A stretch of 64,000 nucleotides of DNA, from positions 494,072 through 558,071 of the forward strand of contig JASCNX010000004.1 in NCBI GenBank assembly GCA_029968055.1. Reading direction: 5' to 3'. This stretch comes from Xenophilus aerolatus. GTDB lineage: Bacteria > Pseudomonadota > Gammaproteobacteria > Burkholderiales > Burkholderiaceae_C. The position numbers and the translations under genes were made by a program. Below are positions 28,105-37,314 of this stretch, one piece after another; within the stretch, counting starts at the first letter, position 1, and each line of letters starts with the position of its first letter. The notes below the pieces were generated by a model that did no database searches, had not been told where the DNA came from, and saw only the letters and a list, made by a program, of their open reading frames with translations.

Positions 28105-29094
28105 ATGCGACAGCGATTCGATCGACATCGGCTCACGGCGCCCGCCCTCGTGGCAGGCGCGGCCACGCTCCTGATGGCCAGCGCCGTGCCCGCGCAGCCC
28201 TCGCCCTGGCACCCCGACCGGCCGGTGACGCTGATCGTCCCCTATGCCGCGGGCGGCGGCACGGACGCGACCGCCCGCGCCGTGGCCAAGCAGCTCGGCG
28301 TGCTGTGGAAGCAGGCGGTGGTGGTCGAGAACTTGCCGGGCGCCGACGGCCTGATCGGCACGCGCCGCGCGATGGAAGCCAAGCCCGACGGCCACACGCT
28401 GCTGCTGCAGGTGCCGGCCATCGTGCTCACCAAGTACACGCCGGGGCTCAAGGGCATCGACCCGCTGGCGCAGCTCGCGCCGGTGACGGCCGTGTCGCAA
28501 TCGCCGGCCGCGATCGTGGCCAGCGCCAGGCTGCCGGTGAGAACGCTGCCCGAGCTCTTCCAGTACTGCCAGAAGGCGCCGCAGCCGTGTTCGATCGCCA
28601 GCGGAGAGACGCTGGCGAGGGTGAGCGCCAGGCAGATCGCAGCCGAGGTGCCGCTGCCGGGGCTCATCACCGTCAACTACCGCGGCACGGGCGCGATCGT
28701 GACGGACATGATCGCCAACAACGTGAACTTCGCCTTCACCGGCATCACGGCCGCGCTGCCGCACCACAAGGCCGGCACGCTGCGCATCCTGGCGACGCAA
28801 GGGCGCACGCGCGCCGCCGCGCTGCCCGAGGTGCCGACCACCGCCGAGGCGGGCTTCCCGCAGTTCCAGTCGGTGACATGGTTCGGCCTCTTCGCGCCCA
28901 AGGGCACGCCGGCGCCGGTGCAGCAGGGCATCGTCGCCGCGCTGCGCGAGGCCGTGAAGGATGCCGACGTGCGCCAGGCCATCGCCTCGGCCGGCGCGGA
29001 AGCCGTGGTGAACGAGCCCGCAGCCTTCGCCGCGCAGGTGCGCGCGGAAGACGAGCGCCTGGGCGCGCTCATCAAGCGCTACCCGCTCGAATGA
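28105..29094 (+). CDS. TctC-type substrate-binding protein (first of the cluster)
   Basis: 329 aa with a signal peptide ending MASAVPAQPS. TctC blocks WHPDRPVTLIVPYAAGGGTD, KQAVVVENLPGADGLIGTRR and PDGHTLLLQVPAIVL are visible, with the late FGLFAPKGTPAPVQQGIVAA segment. In family structures the ligand carboxylate is held by backbone and water in the loop after the first strand. It lies between the hydratase and the PrpF-type isomerase genes. Confidence 0.93.
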   Translation: MRQRFDRHRLTAPALVAGAATLLMASAVPAQPSPWHPDRPVTLIVPYAAGGGTDATARAVAKQLGVLWKQAVVVENLPGADGLIGTRRAMEAKPDGHTLLLQVPAIVLTKYTPGLKGIDPLAQLAPVTAVSQSPAAIVASARLPVRTLPELFQYCQKAPQPCSIASGETLARVSARQIAAEVPLPGLITVNYRGTGAIVTDMIANNVNFAFTGITAALPHHKAGTLRILATQGRTRAAALPEVPTTAEAGFPQFQSVTWFGLFAPKGTPAPVQQGIVAALREAVKDADVRQAIASAGAEAVVNEPAAFAAQVRAEDERLGALIKRYPLE

Positions 29095-29119
29095 CGCCCG
29101 ACCGCCGGAGCACGCCGCC

Positions 29120-30295
29120 ATGAACCCCACCCCCCTTTCCATCGCCGACGAACAGCTCGAGGTGCGCTGCGTGCTGATGCGCGGCGGCACCAGCAAGGCC
29201 CTCTTCTTCCACGAGGCCGACGTGCCGCCGCCCGGCCCGGCGCGCGACCGCCTGCTCAAGCGCGCCATGGGCACGCCCGACGTGCTGCAGATCGACGGCC
29301 TGGGCGGCTCGCGCCTGGTCACGTCCAAGATCGCGATCATCAAGAAGTCCGAACGGCCCGACGCCGACGTGGACTACACCTTCGCGCAGGCCGACGTGGA
29401 GCGCGACCTGATCGGCTACGACGCGAACTGCGGCAACATCTCCTCGGCCGTGGCGCCCTTCGCCATCGACGAAGGCCTGGTCGAAGCGGTGGAGCCCACG
29501 ACCACCGTGCGCATCCACAACACCAACACCGGCACGGTCTTCGTGTCGAAGGTGCAGGTGCGCAACGGCAAGGCGCGCGTGGCGGGCGACTGCGCCATCG
29601 CCGGCGTGCCCGGCACGGGCGCCGAGATCCTGATGGACTACACCGACACGCTGGGCGCCAAGACCGGGCGGCTGCTGCCCACGGGCCAGGCGGTCGACAC
29701 CATCGCGCTGCAGGACGGCCGCCGCATCGAGGTCTCGATCGTCGACGCGGCCACCCCCTGCGTGTTCATCGCCGCGGGTTCGCTGGGCCTCACGGGCAGC
29801 GAGCTGCCGCCCGACATCGGTGCCGACCGCGCGCTGATCGAGGCCATCGGCGAGCTGCAGTCCAAGGCCGGCGAGCGCATCGGCCTGTACGCCCGCTGGC
29901 AGGACGTGCACCTGCCCGGCCTGCCGCTGGCCGTGCTGGTGGCACCGCCGGCCGACTACGCCGACACCAACCGCGCCACCGTGAACGCGGCCGACTGCGA
30001 CCTGAGGGCGCGCCTCGTGTTCCTCGGCAAATGCCACGACAGCATGGCGGGCACCGGCTCGATGTGCACCGCCGCCGCATCGCGCGTGCCCGGCTCGCTG
30101 GTGAACGCGGCGGTGGGCGACCGCGCCGGCACCGACACCCTGCGCATCGGCCACCCGCTGGGCGTGATGACGGTGAAGGTCGTGGCCCGCCCGGGCGCCA
30201 CGCCGGCCGACACGCGCTTCGCCGCGCTGGGCCTGCAGCGCACCGCGCGCCGCCTCATGGCCGGCACGGTGTACGTGCCGCGCGACGCGCTCTGA
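29120..30295 (+). CDS. PrpF/methylitaconate isomerase family protein
   Basis: 391-aa DAP-epimerase-fold isomerase that shifts double bonds in unsaturated carboxylates; known members act on 2-methylaconitate, methylitaconate, aconitate or 4-oxalomesaconate. The family motifs are VLMRGGTSKALFFHEADVPP, IDGLGGSRLVTSKIAIIKKS, YDANCGNISSAVAPFAIDEG (conserved Cys in the active site) and TGSMCTAAASRVPGS. With the lyase and LeuCD-type hydratase upstream it completes the enzyme set of the dimethylmaleate route. A link to the lig operon through oxalomesaconate is a weaker alternative. Confidence 0.9.
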   Translation: MNPTPLSIADEQLEVRCVLMRGGTSKALFFHEADVPPPGPARDRLLKRAMGTPDVLQIDGLGGSRLVTSKIAIIKKSERPDADVDYTFAQADVERDLIGYDANCGNISSAVAPFAIDEGLVEAVEPTTTVRIHNTNTGTVFVSKVQVRNGKARVAGDCAIAGVPGTGAEILMDYTDTLGAKTGRLLPTGQAVDTIALQDGRRIEVSIVDAATPCVFIAAGSLGLTGSELPPDIGADRALIEAIGELQSKAGERIGLYARWQDVHLPGLPLAVLVAPPADYADTNRATVNAADCDLRARLVFLGKCHDSMAGTGSMCTAAASRVPGSLVNAAVGDRAGTDTLRIGHPLGVMTVKVVARPGATPADTRFAALGLQRTARRLMAGTVYVPRDAL

Positions 30296-30337
30296 GGCGA
30301 ACTGGAATCCTTGATACCGAGAACGACGGAGACAGAC

Positions 30338-31315
30338 ATGCCCCTTTCACTTTCCCGCCGCCACGCCATGGCGGCCCTGGCCGGCCTGGCGCTCGCCGGC
30401 CCCGCGCTCGCGCAGGGCCTGCCCGCGCGGCCCGTGCGCATCGTCGTCGGCTACCCCGCCGGCCAGACCGTGGACATCGTGGCGCGCAATTTCGCCGCAG
30501 CGCTCACCAAGGAGCTCGGCCAGCCGGTGATCGTCGACAACCGCCCCGGCGCCAACGGCAGCCTGGGCGCGCAGGAGGTGAAGAAGAGCGCACCCGACGG
30601 CACCACGCTGCTGCTCGGCACCCTGGGGCAGATGACCATCAACCCGACGCTCTACAAGAAGCTGCCCTACGACACGCTCAAGGACTTCGCGCCCGTCGCG
30701 CAGGTCAGCACGGGCGCACTGCTGCTGGTGGCGACGCCGTCCTTCGCGCCCAACAACCTCAAGGAGCTGATCGCCTATGCGAAGCAGCGGCCCGGCAAGG
30801 TCGACTTCGCGTCCGGCGGCAACGGCATCACGGCCCACCTCGCGATGGTGGTGCTCGAGCGCCAGGCGGGCCTGCAGCTCAACCACATTCCCTACAAAGG
30901 GTCGCCGGCCGCCATCAACGACGTGATGGCCGGGCAGGTGCCGATCATGTTCGACGCGCTCGCGTCCACGCTGCCGCAGGTCAAGGCCGGCAAGCTGAAG
31001 GCGCTCGCCATCTCCAGCCCGAAACGCAACCCGCTGCTGCCCGAGGTGCCCACCGCCGACGAACAGGGGCTCAAGGGCTTCGACATCAGTTCGTGGGTGG
31101 GCTTCCTGGCGCCGGCCGGCACGCCGCCCGCGACGGTGAACGCGCTGCATGCGGCCATCCAGCGCGCGTCGGCCAGCCCCGAGATCCAGGAATCGATCCG
31201 CGCCACCGGCGGCGAACTGGCCATCACCCCGCCGGCCGACTTCGGCCGCTTCCTGGCGAGCGAAATCCGCAAGTGGGGCCAGGCAGTGAACGATGCCGGC
31301 GTGCAGGTGGACTGA
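30338..31315 (+). CDS. TctC-type substrate-binding protein (second of the cluster)
   Basis: 325 aa. The ATG at 30338 gives MPLSLSRRHAMAALAGLALA, with twin Arg and a GPALAQG cleavage site, possibly Tat-exported. TctC blocks are LPARPVRIVVGYPAGQTVD, GQPVIVDNRPGANGSLGAQE, PDGTTLLLGTLGQM and LNHIPYKGSPAAINDVMAGQ. It lies 42 bp after the isomerase. Sequence identity to the other TctC proteins here is only moderate by eye. Confidence 0.93.
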   Translation: MPLSLSRRHAMAALAGLALAGPALAQGLPARPVRIVVGYPAGQTVDIVARNFAAALTKELGQPVIVDNRPGANGSLGAQEVKKSAPDGTTLLLGTLGQMTINPTLYKKLPYDTLKDFAPVAQVSTGALLLVATPSFAPNNLKELIAYAKQRPGKVDFASGGNGITAHLAMVVLERQAGLQLNHIPYKGSPAAINDVMAGQVPIMFDALASTLPQVKAGKLKALAISSPKRNPLLPEVPTADEQGLKGFDISSWVGFLAPAGTPPATVNALHAAIQRASASPEIQESIRATGGELAITPPADFGRFLASEIRKWGQAVNDAGVQVD

Positions 31316-31361
31316 CGCCGCGCGCCCCCTTCCTTTCCACCATCGACCCGGAGACATTCCC

Positions 31362-32096
31362 ATGCCCAGCATCGACATTGCCGGCGACGCCCGCCGCACG
31401 CTCGACATCATCAAGAACGGTGGCGTTGCCATCGTGCCCAACGACACGGGCTACGCCTGCTGCGGCGGTTCGATGGACCCACTGCAGAAGATTTACGCCA
31501 CCAAGCAGCGCGGCGGCCACAAGCGCAACGCCATGGCCGCCGACCTGGAGACCCAGCGCGACCTGCAGACGCTCAGCCCGCGCGCGCAGGAGATGGTGGA
31601 GGCGCTGGTCGTCGACCACGACCTGCCGCTGGGCGTGATCGGCAGCTTCCGGCCCGACCATCCGCTGCTGTGCCAGCTGGGCGACGACGCGGTGCGCGCC
31701 AGTTCGGCCGTCGGCACCATCGGCATCCTGCTCAACGCCGGCCCCTTCCACAAGGCGCTGACCCGCCTGAGCCGCGAAGAGGTGGTGCCGCTCTTCGGCT
31801 CGTCGGCCAACCTCACGGGCACCGGCACGCGCTTTCGCGTGGAGGACATCCAGCCCGAGTTGCGCGCCATCGCCGACATCACCATCGACTACGGCCTGCG
31901 CCGCTACCACGTGTACCGCCGTGCGGGCACGCTGATCAACTTCGACACCATGCAGGTCATTCGCATGGGCGCGTGCTACGAGCTGATCTCCGGCGTGCTC
32001 AAGCGCTGGTTCGACGTCGACCTGCCCGAGGACCCGGGCGTCGACGCCCTGCCCTCGGGCCACCTCAACGAATTCGCACTGCAGGGCGTGCAATGA
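31362..32096 (+). CDS. Sua5/YciO/YrdC-domain protein
   Basis: 244 aa with the YrdC-type fold: GGVAIVPNDTGYACCGGSMD, KIYATKQRGGHKRN (nucleotide/PPi-binding basic motif) and VPLFGSSANLTGTGTRF (SSAN motif). Sua5/YrdC proteins make threonylcarbamoyl-AMP for tRNA t6A, and YciO is a shorter paralogue. This protein has its own C-terminal region of about 50 residues. It overlaps the next tctC gene (ATGA) and sits in a catabolic cluster, so a housekeeping tRNA role is doubtful. I do not know what it does here. Confidence 0.8.
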   Translation: MPSIDIAGDARRTLDIIKNGGVAIVPNDTGYACCGGSMDPLQKIYATKQRGGHKRNAMAADLETQRDLQTLSPRAQEMVEALVVDHDLPLGVIGSFRPDHPLLCQLGDDAVRASSAVGTIGILLNAGPFHKALTRLSREEVVPLFGSSANLTGTGTRFRVEDIQPELRAIADITIDYGLRRYHVYRRAGTLINFDTMQVIRMGACYELISGVLKRWFDVDLPEDPGVDALPSGHLNEFALQGVQ

Positions 32097-33103
32097 GCGG
32101 CGTCCGCACTCCGGGCCAGGGCGCCGATCTCGCGCGGCGCGCCTGCCTGGGCCGCCTGGCCGGTGCCGCCGGCGCACTGGCGCTCGGGCTGCCGGCCCGC
32201 GCCCAGGCCTGGCCGACGCGCCCGGTGCGCGTGGTGCTGGGCTACACGCCCGGCGGCTCCGCCGACACGACGGCGCGCGAACTCACCGTGCCGCTGGCCG
32301 CTGCACTCGGCCAGCCGCTGGTGGTGGACTACAAGGCCGGCGCCAGCGGCACGATCGCCGGCGCGGAAGTCGCGCGCGCCGCGCCCGACGGCTACACGCT
32401 CGGCCTGCTCGACAACGCCCCGCTCACCATCGTGCCGGCCCTGCGCAACGCGGGCTACGACCCGCTTGCCGCCTTCACGCCGATCACCATGGTGTCGCAC
32501 GTGCCCCAGGTGCTGGTGGCCTCGACATCGGCCGGCGTCGGCACCCTGCGCGAGCTGATCGAGGCGATGCGCAAGGCGCCCGGCAAGTTCAGCTACGCCT
32601 CGGGCGGTGCGGGCAGCGTCGGCCACCTGACGACCGAACTCTTCAAGTCGCGCACCGGCACCTACGCGCTGCACGTGCCCTATCGCGGCGGCGCGCCGGC
32701 GATCAACGCGCTGCTCGCGGGCGAGGTGCAGTTCGCCTTTCTCACGCCGACGGCCACACAGGGCTTCATCCAGGCGGGCAAGCTCAAGGCACTGGGTGTG
32801 AGTTCGCGCACCCGCCTGGCGTCCCTGCCCGGCGTTCCGACGATCGCGGAGTCGGTCATTCCCGGCTTCGAGGCGCCGGGCTGGTTCGCGCTGGTGGGTC
32901 CGGCGGGGCTGCCCGAGCCGATCGTTTCGACGTTGCGCCGCTCCGTCGCCCAGGTGCTGGCCACGCCCGCGGTCGTCGGCCGGCTCGAGGCCCTGGGCCA
33001 GACCCTGCCGCCCGCGGGCCAGGACGTGCGCGGCGTGATATCGGCGGAGCTCGCGCTGTGGAAGCAGCTCGTCGCCGAACGCAAGCTCGTCATCGAAGGC
33101 TGA
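32093..33103 (+). CDS. TctC-type substrate-binding protein (third of the cluster)
   Basis: 336 aa. The ATG at 32093 overlaps the YrdC-domain gene stop. The signal region is long, with LPARAQAWPTRP around the cleavage site. Family blocks are RPVRVVLGYTPGGSADTTAR, GQPLVVDYKAGASGTIAGAE, PDGYTLGLLDNAPLTI and YRGGAPAINALLAGEVQFAF. It is followed 21 bp later by the acyl-CoA ligase. Confidence 0.93.
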   Translation: MSGVRTPGQGADLARRACLGRLAGAAGALALGLPARAQAWPTRPVRVVLGYTPGGSADTTARELTVPLAAALGQPLVVDYKAGASGTIAGAEVARAAPDGYTLGLLDNAPLTIVPALRNAGYDPLAAFTPITMVSHVPQVLVASTSAGVGTLRELIEAMRKAPGKFSYASGGAGSVGHLTTELFKSRTGTYALHVPYRGGAPAINALLAGEVQFAFLTPTATQGFIQAGKLKALGVSSRTRLASLPGVPTIAESVIPGFEAPGWFALVGPAGLPEPIVSTLRRSVAQVLATPAVVGRLEALGQTLPPAGQDVRGVISAELALWKQLVAERKLVIEG

Positions 33104-33124
33104 GAAGGTGTGAAAGAAGCTGCC

Positions 33125-34765
33125 ATGTTGCAAGGCCTGATGCAGGACCGCCCCCTGCTGATCTCGAACCTGATCGAGTTCGTCGACCGCCACAACGGCG
33201 ATGCCGAGATCGTCTCGCGCCGCGTCGAAGGCGACATCCATCGCTACACGTGGAGCGACTGCGCCGCACGCGCGCGCCAGGTGGCCAACGCGCTGGATGG
33301 CGAACGGCTGCACATGTCCTACCGCGTCGCCACGCTGGCCTGGAACGGCTACCGCCACCTGGAGCTGTACTACGGCGTGAGCGGGTCGGGCCGGGTACTG
33401 CACACCATCAACCCGCGGCTGCACCCGGACCAGATCGCCTGGATCGCCAACCATGCCGAGGACCAGGTCCTGTGCTTCGACCTGAGCTTCCTGCCGCTCG
33501 TGCAGGCGGTGCACGCCCGATGCACGACGGTCAGGAAGTGGATCGCCCTGTGCGACACCGACCGGCTGCCGCTCGACAGCGGCATTCCCGGCCTGGTGAG
33601 TTACGAAGCGTGGATCGGCACGCAGGCCGCCACCTATGACTGGCCCGTGTTCGACGAGAACTCGGCGTCGAGCCTGTGCTACACGAGCGGCACGACCGGC
33701 AACCCCAAGGGCGCGCTGTACAGCCACCGCTCCACCGTGCTGCATGCCTACGGCTCGGTGCTGCCGGACATGATGGCCCTGTCGGCGCGTGATTCGGTGC
33801 TGCCGGTGGTGCCGATGTTCCACGTCAATGCCTGGGGCATTCCTTACTCCGCGGCACTGGTGGGCTGCAAGCTCGTCTTTCCCGGGCCGGCGCTGGACGG
33901 CAAGTCGATCTACGAGCTCATCGAGGCCGAGAAAATCAGCTTCGCGGCCGGCGTGCCCACCGTGTGGCAGATGCTGCTGGGCCACATGCAGGCCGGCGAG
34001 CTGCAGTTCTCCACGCTCGGCCGCACGGTGATCGGCGGCGCCGCCTGCCCGCCGGCCATGCTGCGCGACTTCGAGCAGCGGCACGACGTGCGCGTGCTGC
34101 ACGGCTGGGGCATGACCGAGATGAGCCCGCTGGGCACGGTGTGCTCGCTCAAGAAGGCCCACGATGCGCTGCCCCGCGAGACACAGCTTCGCGTGCTCGA
34201 GAAGCAGGGCCGCGCGGTCTATGGCGTCGACATGAAGATCGTCGATGCACAGGGCCAGGCCCTGCCCTGGGACGGCCGCGCCGCCGGCGACCTGCTGGTG
34301 CGCGGCCCGTGGATCGTTCGGGCCTACTTCAAGGGCGAGGGCGGCGACCCGCTGGTCGACGGCTGGTTCCCGACCGGCGACGTGGCCACCATCGACGCCG
34401 AGGGCTACTTGCAGATCACCGACCGCAGCAAGGACGTCATCAAGTCCGGCGGCGAATGGATCAGCTCGATCGACATCGAGAACATCGCCATGGCGCACCC
34501 GGCGGTGGCGATGGCGGCCTGCATCGGCATCCCGCATCCGAAATGGGACGAGCGGCCCATCGTCGTCGTCGCGCGCAAGCCCGGCGCCGGGCTCGAACGC
34601 GAGGAGCTGCTGGCCTTCTACGAGGGCAAGGCGGCACGGTGGCAGATTCCCGACGACGTCGTCTTCGTGGACGCCATTCCGCTCGGCGCCACCGGGAAGA
34701 TCCTCAAGACCCGGCTGCGCGAGGACCTGCGTGGCCATACCCTGCCCGGGACGGCCCGGGCCTGA
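33125..34765 (+). CDS. AMP-forming acyl-CoA synthetase (AlkK-like)
   Basis: 546-aa adenylate-forming ligase. The P-loop-like motif is [20 protein letters not shown], followed by [54 protein letters not shown] and the catalytic Lys region [16 protein letters not shown]. The overall pattern resembles medium-chain AlkK-type ligases. It may activate a carboxylate product of the cluster or the primary substrate. The ATG at 33125 is preferred to a GTG at 33110. Confidence 0.92.
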   Translation: MLQGLMQDRPLLISNLIEFVDRHNGDAEIVSRRVEGDIHRYTWSDCAARARQVANALDGERLHMSYRVATLAWNGYRHLELYYGVSGSGRVLHTINPRLHPDQIAWIANHAEDQVLCFDLSFLPLVQAVHARCTTVRKWIALCDTDRLPLDSGIPGLVSYEAWIGTQAATYDWPVFDENSASSLCYTSGTTGNPKGALYSHRSTVLHAYGSVLPDMMALSARDSVLPVVPMFHVNAWGIPYSAALVGCKLVFPGPALDGKSIYELIEAEKISFAAGVPTVWQMLLGHMQAGELQFSTLGRTVIGGAACPPAMLRDFEQRHDVRVLHGWGMTEMSPLGTVCSLKKAHDALPRETQLRVLEKQGRAVYGVDMKIVDAQGQALPWDGRAAGDLLVRGPWIVRAYFKGEGGDPLVDGWFPTGDVATIDAEGYLQITDRSKDVIKSGGEWISSIDIENIAMAHPAVAMAACIGIPHPKWDERPIVVVARKPGAGLEREELLAFYEGKAARWQIPDDVVFVDAIPLGATGKILKTRLREDLRGHTLPGTARA

Positions 34766-34775
34766 AGGTGCACCC

Positions 34776-36227
34776 ATGACCGACACCCGACCTGCTGGCG
34801 CTGCCGCACCGGCTCGCCCCACCGACCCGGCCGCCCCCACGGGCCTGCTGTGCGACTGGCTCGCCGGCTTCTCGCTCGACGATGCGCCCGCATCGGCGCG
34901 CGAGCGCGCCCGCATGCTCACGCTCGACGGCATCGCCTGCGCGATCGTGGGCGCACAGCTGCCCTGGTCGCGCACGGCGGTGGACATCGTGCGCCGCTTC
35001 GAGGGCGCCGGCACGCACACCCTGGTCGGCTGGGGCGCAGGCACCAGCGCGCCGGCGGCGGCGCTGCTCAACGGCACCTTCATCCAGGGCTTCGAGCTGG
35101 ACGACTACCACCCGCTCGGGCCGCTGCACAGCGCCTCCATCGTGCTGCCCGCACTGTGGGCGGCCGTGGAGAGCGCGGCTACGCCGGTCACCGGGCGCCG
35201 CTTCCTGGAAGCCGCGATGGTGGGCTACGAGGTTGGGCCGCGCGTCGGCATGGCGCTGCACGGCGCGCAGATGCTGTCGCGGGGCTGGCACTCGGGCTCG
35301 GTCTTCGGCACCCATGCGGCCGCGGCGGCCGTGGGCAAGCTGCTGGGCCTGGACGCGGCGCGCTTCGAGGACGCGCTGGGCCTGGCCGGCACGCAGTCCG
35401 CCGGGCTCATGGCCGCGCAGTACGAGGCGATGTGCAAACGCATGCACCATGGCTTCTCGGCACGCAACGGCCTGTATGCAGCGGTGCTGGCCGAAGGCGG
35501 CTACACCGGCATCAAGCGCGTGTTCGAGCGCGAGTACGGCGGCTTCCTCTCCACCTTCGGCGAAGGGCACGACCCCGATGCGTCGCAGATCACCGATGGC
35601 CTGGGCACGCGCTGGGAGGTGGAGCGCATCGTCATCAAGCCCTATGCGGCAATGGGCGGCATCCACTCGCCGCTGGACGCGCTGTTCGACATCGGTCGCC
35701 AGCGCCCGCTGCGCGCCGGCGAGATCGCGCGCATCGAGTGCGACGTGTCGCATGCGGTGTACCACCACGGCTGGTGGACGCCCGAGCGGCCGCTGACGCC
35801 GATCGGCGCGCAGATGAACATCGGCTACGCGCTCGCGGTGGCCGTGCTCGACGGCGCAGCCATGGTGGCGCAGTTCGCGCCCGGCCGCATCGACGCCGAC
35901 GACGTGTGGGCGCTGCTGCCGCGCATCGAGGTGCGGCACGACCCGGCCTTCGATGCCGGCGGCGTGCTGCGCCGTGGCCGCACCCGCGTGGCCGTGACCT
36001 TCACCGACGGCCAGCGGCTGGAGGTCGAACGCAACGCTTCGCGCGCCATCGAGTCGCCCCAGACCAGCGAGGAGGTCGCGGCCAAGTACCGCACGTTGAC
36101 CGACGCGCTGATCGACGCACCGCGCCAGCAGGCCATCGAGGCCATGGTGCGGGGGCTCGATGCGGTGGAGGACATGCGGGGGCTGCTCGCGCTGCTGGCC
36201 CCGCGTGCGCGCGCAGCCTTCGACTGA
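34776..36227 (+). CDS. MmgE/PrpD family protein
   Basis: 483 aa, family of 2-methylcitrate dehydratase, cis-aconitate decarboxylase and iminodisuccinate epimerase. Visible blocks are LTLDGIACAIVGAQLPWSR, ALLNGTFIQGFELDDYHPLG (active-site Asp-Asp-His region), SGSVFGTHAAAAAVGKLLGL, KRMHHGFSARNGLYAAVLAE and VIKPYAAMGGIHSPLDALFD. It lies 10 bp after the acyl-CoA ligase. The specific reaction is not predictable; dehydration of a branched hydroxy-tricarboxylate or decarboxylation of an aconitate-like acid would fit the cluster. Confidence 0.9.
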   Translation: MTDTRPAGAAAPARPTDPAAPTGLLCDWLAGFSLDDAPASARERARMLTLDGIACAIVGAQLPWSRTAVDIVRRFEGAGTHTLVGWGAGTSAPAAALLNGTFIQGFELDDYHPLGPLHSASIVLPALWAAVESAATPVTGRRFLEAAMVGYEVGPRVGMALHGAQMLSRGWHSGSVFGTHAAAAAVGKLLGLDAARFEDALGLAGTQSAGLMAAQYEAMCKRMHHGFSARNGLYAAVLAEGGYTGIKRVFEREYGGFLSTFGEGHDPDASQITDGLGTRWEVERIVIKPYAAMGGIHSPLDALFDIGRQRPLRAGEIARIECDVSHAVYHHGWWTPERPLTPIGAQMNIGYALAVAVLDGAAMVAQFAPGRIDADDVWALLPRIEVRHDPAFDAGGVLRRGRTRVAVTFTDGQRLEVERNASRAIESPQTSEEVAAKYRTLTDALIDAPRQQAIEAMVRGLDAVEDMRGLLALLAPRARAAFD

Positions 36228-36306
36228 GCGCGTCCTGAACCGGATCGGACTGCGGCGCCCGCCCCGGGGCGCGGGCAGCTATGAATTCATCAGCAAGGAG
36301 ACAGCC

Positions 36307-37287
36307 ATGAAGCCGCTCGCACGCACAGCACTGTTCGCGTTCGCCGTCGCCCTGGTGGCCGGGGCCGCCTGGGCCCAATCGCCCTCGCCCGCCTGGCCCA
36401 CCAAGCCGATCCGCATCGTCACACCCTACGCCGCCGGCGGGCCGGGCGACGACACGGCGCGCATGGTGGCCGATGGCCTGGCCAAGGCGCTGGGCCAGCC
36501 GGTCATCGTGGACAACAAGCCCGGCGCGGGCGGCATCATCGGCGCCGACCTGGTGGCCAAGGCGCCGGCCGACGGCCACACACTGCTGGCTGCTGCCAAC
36601 GGCACGCTGATCAACAGCCTGATCCGCGGCAAGATGCCTTACGCGGCCGCCGACCTGGTGCCGGTCACGGGCGTGTCGGCCTCGCCTTCTCTGCTGGTGG
36701 TGGACCCCTCGCTCAAGGCAACGAACATGAAGGAGCTGCAGGCCCTGGCCCGCGCCGAGCCGCGCGGCCTCTTCTTCGCGACCACCGGCATCGGCAGCAC
36801 CAGCCATTTCTCGGGCGAGCTGATCAAGGCGGCGCTGGGCGTTCCGCTCACTTTCGTGCAGTACAAGAGCGGGGGCGAGAGCAGTGCCGCGCTGCATTCG
36901 GGCCAGGTGCAGATGCTGTCGGAGGTGCCCTCGGCCTCGCTCATCGCGTTGGTGCAGGCGGGCAAGATGCGCGCGCTGGCTGTGGCCTCCGACCACCGCC
37001 TGGCGGCCCTGCCCGAGGTGCCGACCACGGTGGAGGCAGGCTTTCCCGGCATCCGCATGACGCACTGGCTGGGCCTCATGGCGCCCAAGGGCACGCCGCC
37101 GGCGGTGCTGGACCGCATCAACGCGGCGGTGCAGAAGTTCATCAGCACGCCCGAGCAGCGGCAGTTCATCGCGCAACGCAACAGCGAGCCGATGCTGGGT
37201 GACCGCGCTGCCTTCACCCGCTTCGTCGACGACGAGAACCGACGGCTGGGGCGCCTGGCGCAGGAACTGCGGATTCGCGCCGACTGA
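36307..37287 (+). CDS. TctC-type substrate-binding protein (fourth of the cluster)
   Basis: 326 aa with a clean signal peptide (LVAGAAWAQSPS) and TctC blocks WPTKPIRIVTPYAAGGPGDD, GQPVIVDNKPGAGGIIGADL, ADGHTLLAAANGTLINSL and LMAPKGTPPAVLDRINAAV. An AAGGAGACAG ribosome site precedes the ATG at 36307. Last gene of the rightward cluster; the next gene is convergent. Confidence 0.93.
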   Translation: MKPLARTALFAFAVALVAGAAWAQSPSPAWPTKPIRIVTPYAAGGPGDDTARMVADGLAKALGQPVIVDNKPGAGGIIGADLVAKAPADGHTLLAAANGTLINSLIRGKMPYAAADLVPVTGVSASPSLLVVDPSLKATNMKELQALARAEPRGLFFATTGIGSTSHFSGELIKAALGVPLTFVQYKSGGESSAALHSGQVQMLSEVPSASLIALVQAGKMRALAVASDHRLAALPEVPTTVEAGFPGIRMTHWLGLMAPKGTPPAVLDRINAAVQKFISTPEQRQFIAQRNSEPMLGDRAAFTRFVDDENRRLGRLAQELRIRAD

Positions 37288-37314
37288 CGGCGCGCTGCCG
37301 GCCGGGCGCGTTCG

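Noticed and set aside
31976..35083. 1035-aa minus-strand open frame
   Set aside because: Shadow of tctC and acyl-CoA ligase genes on the plus strand; low-complexity composition and no start or family pattern.
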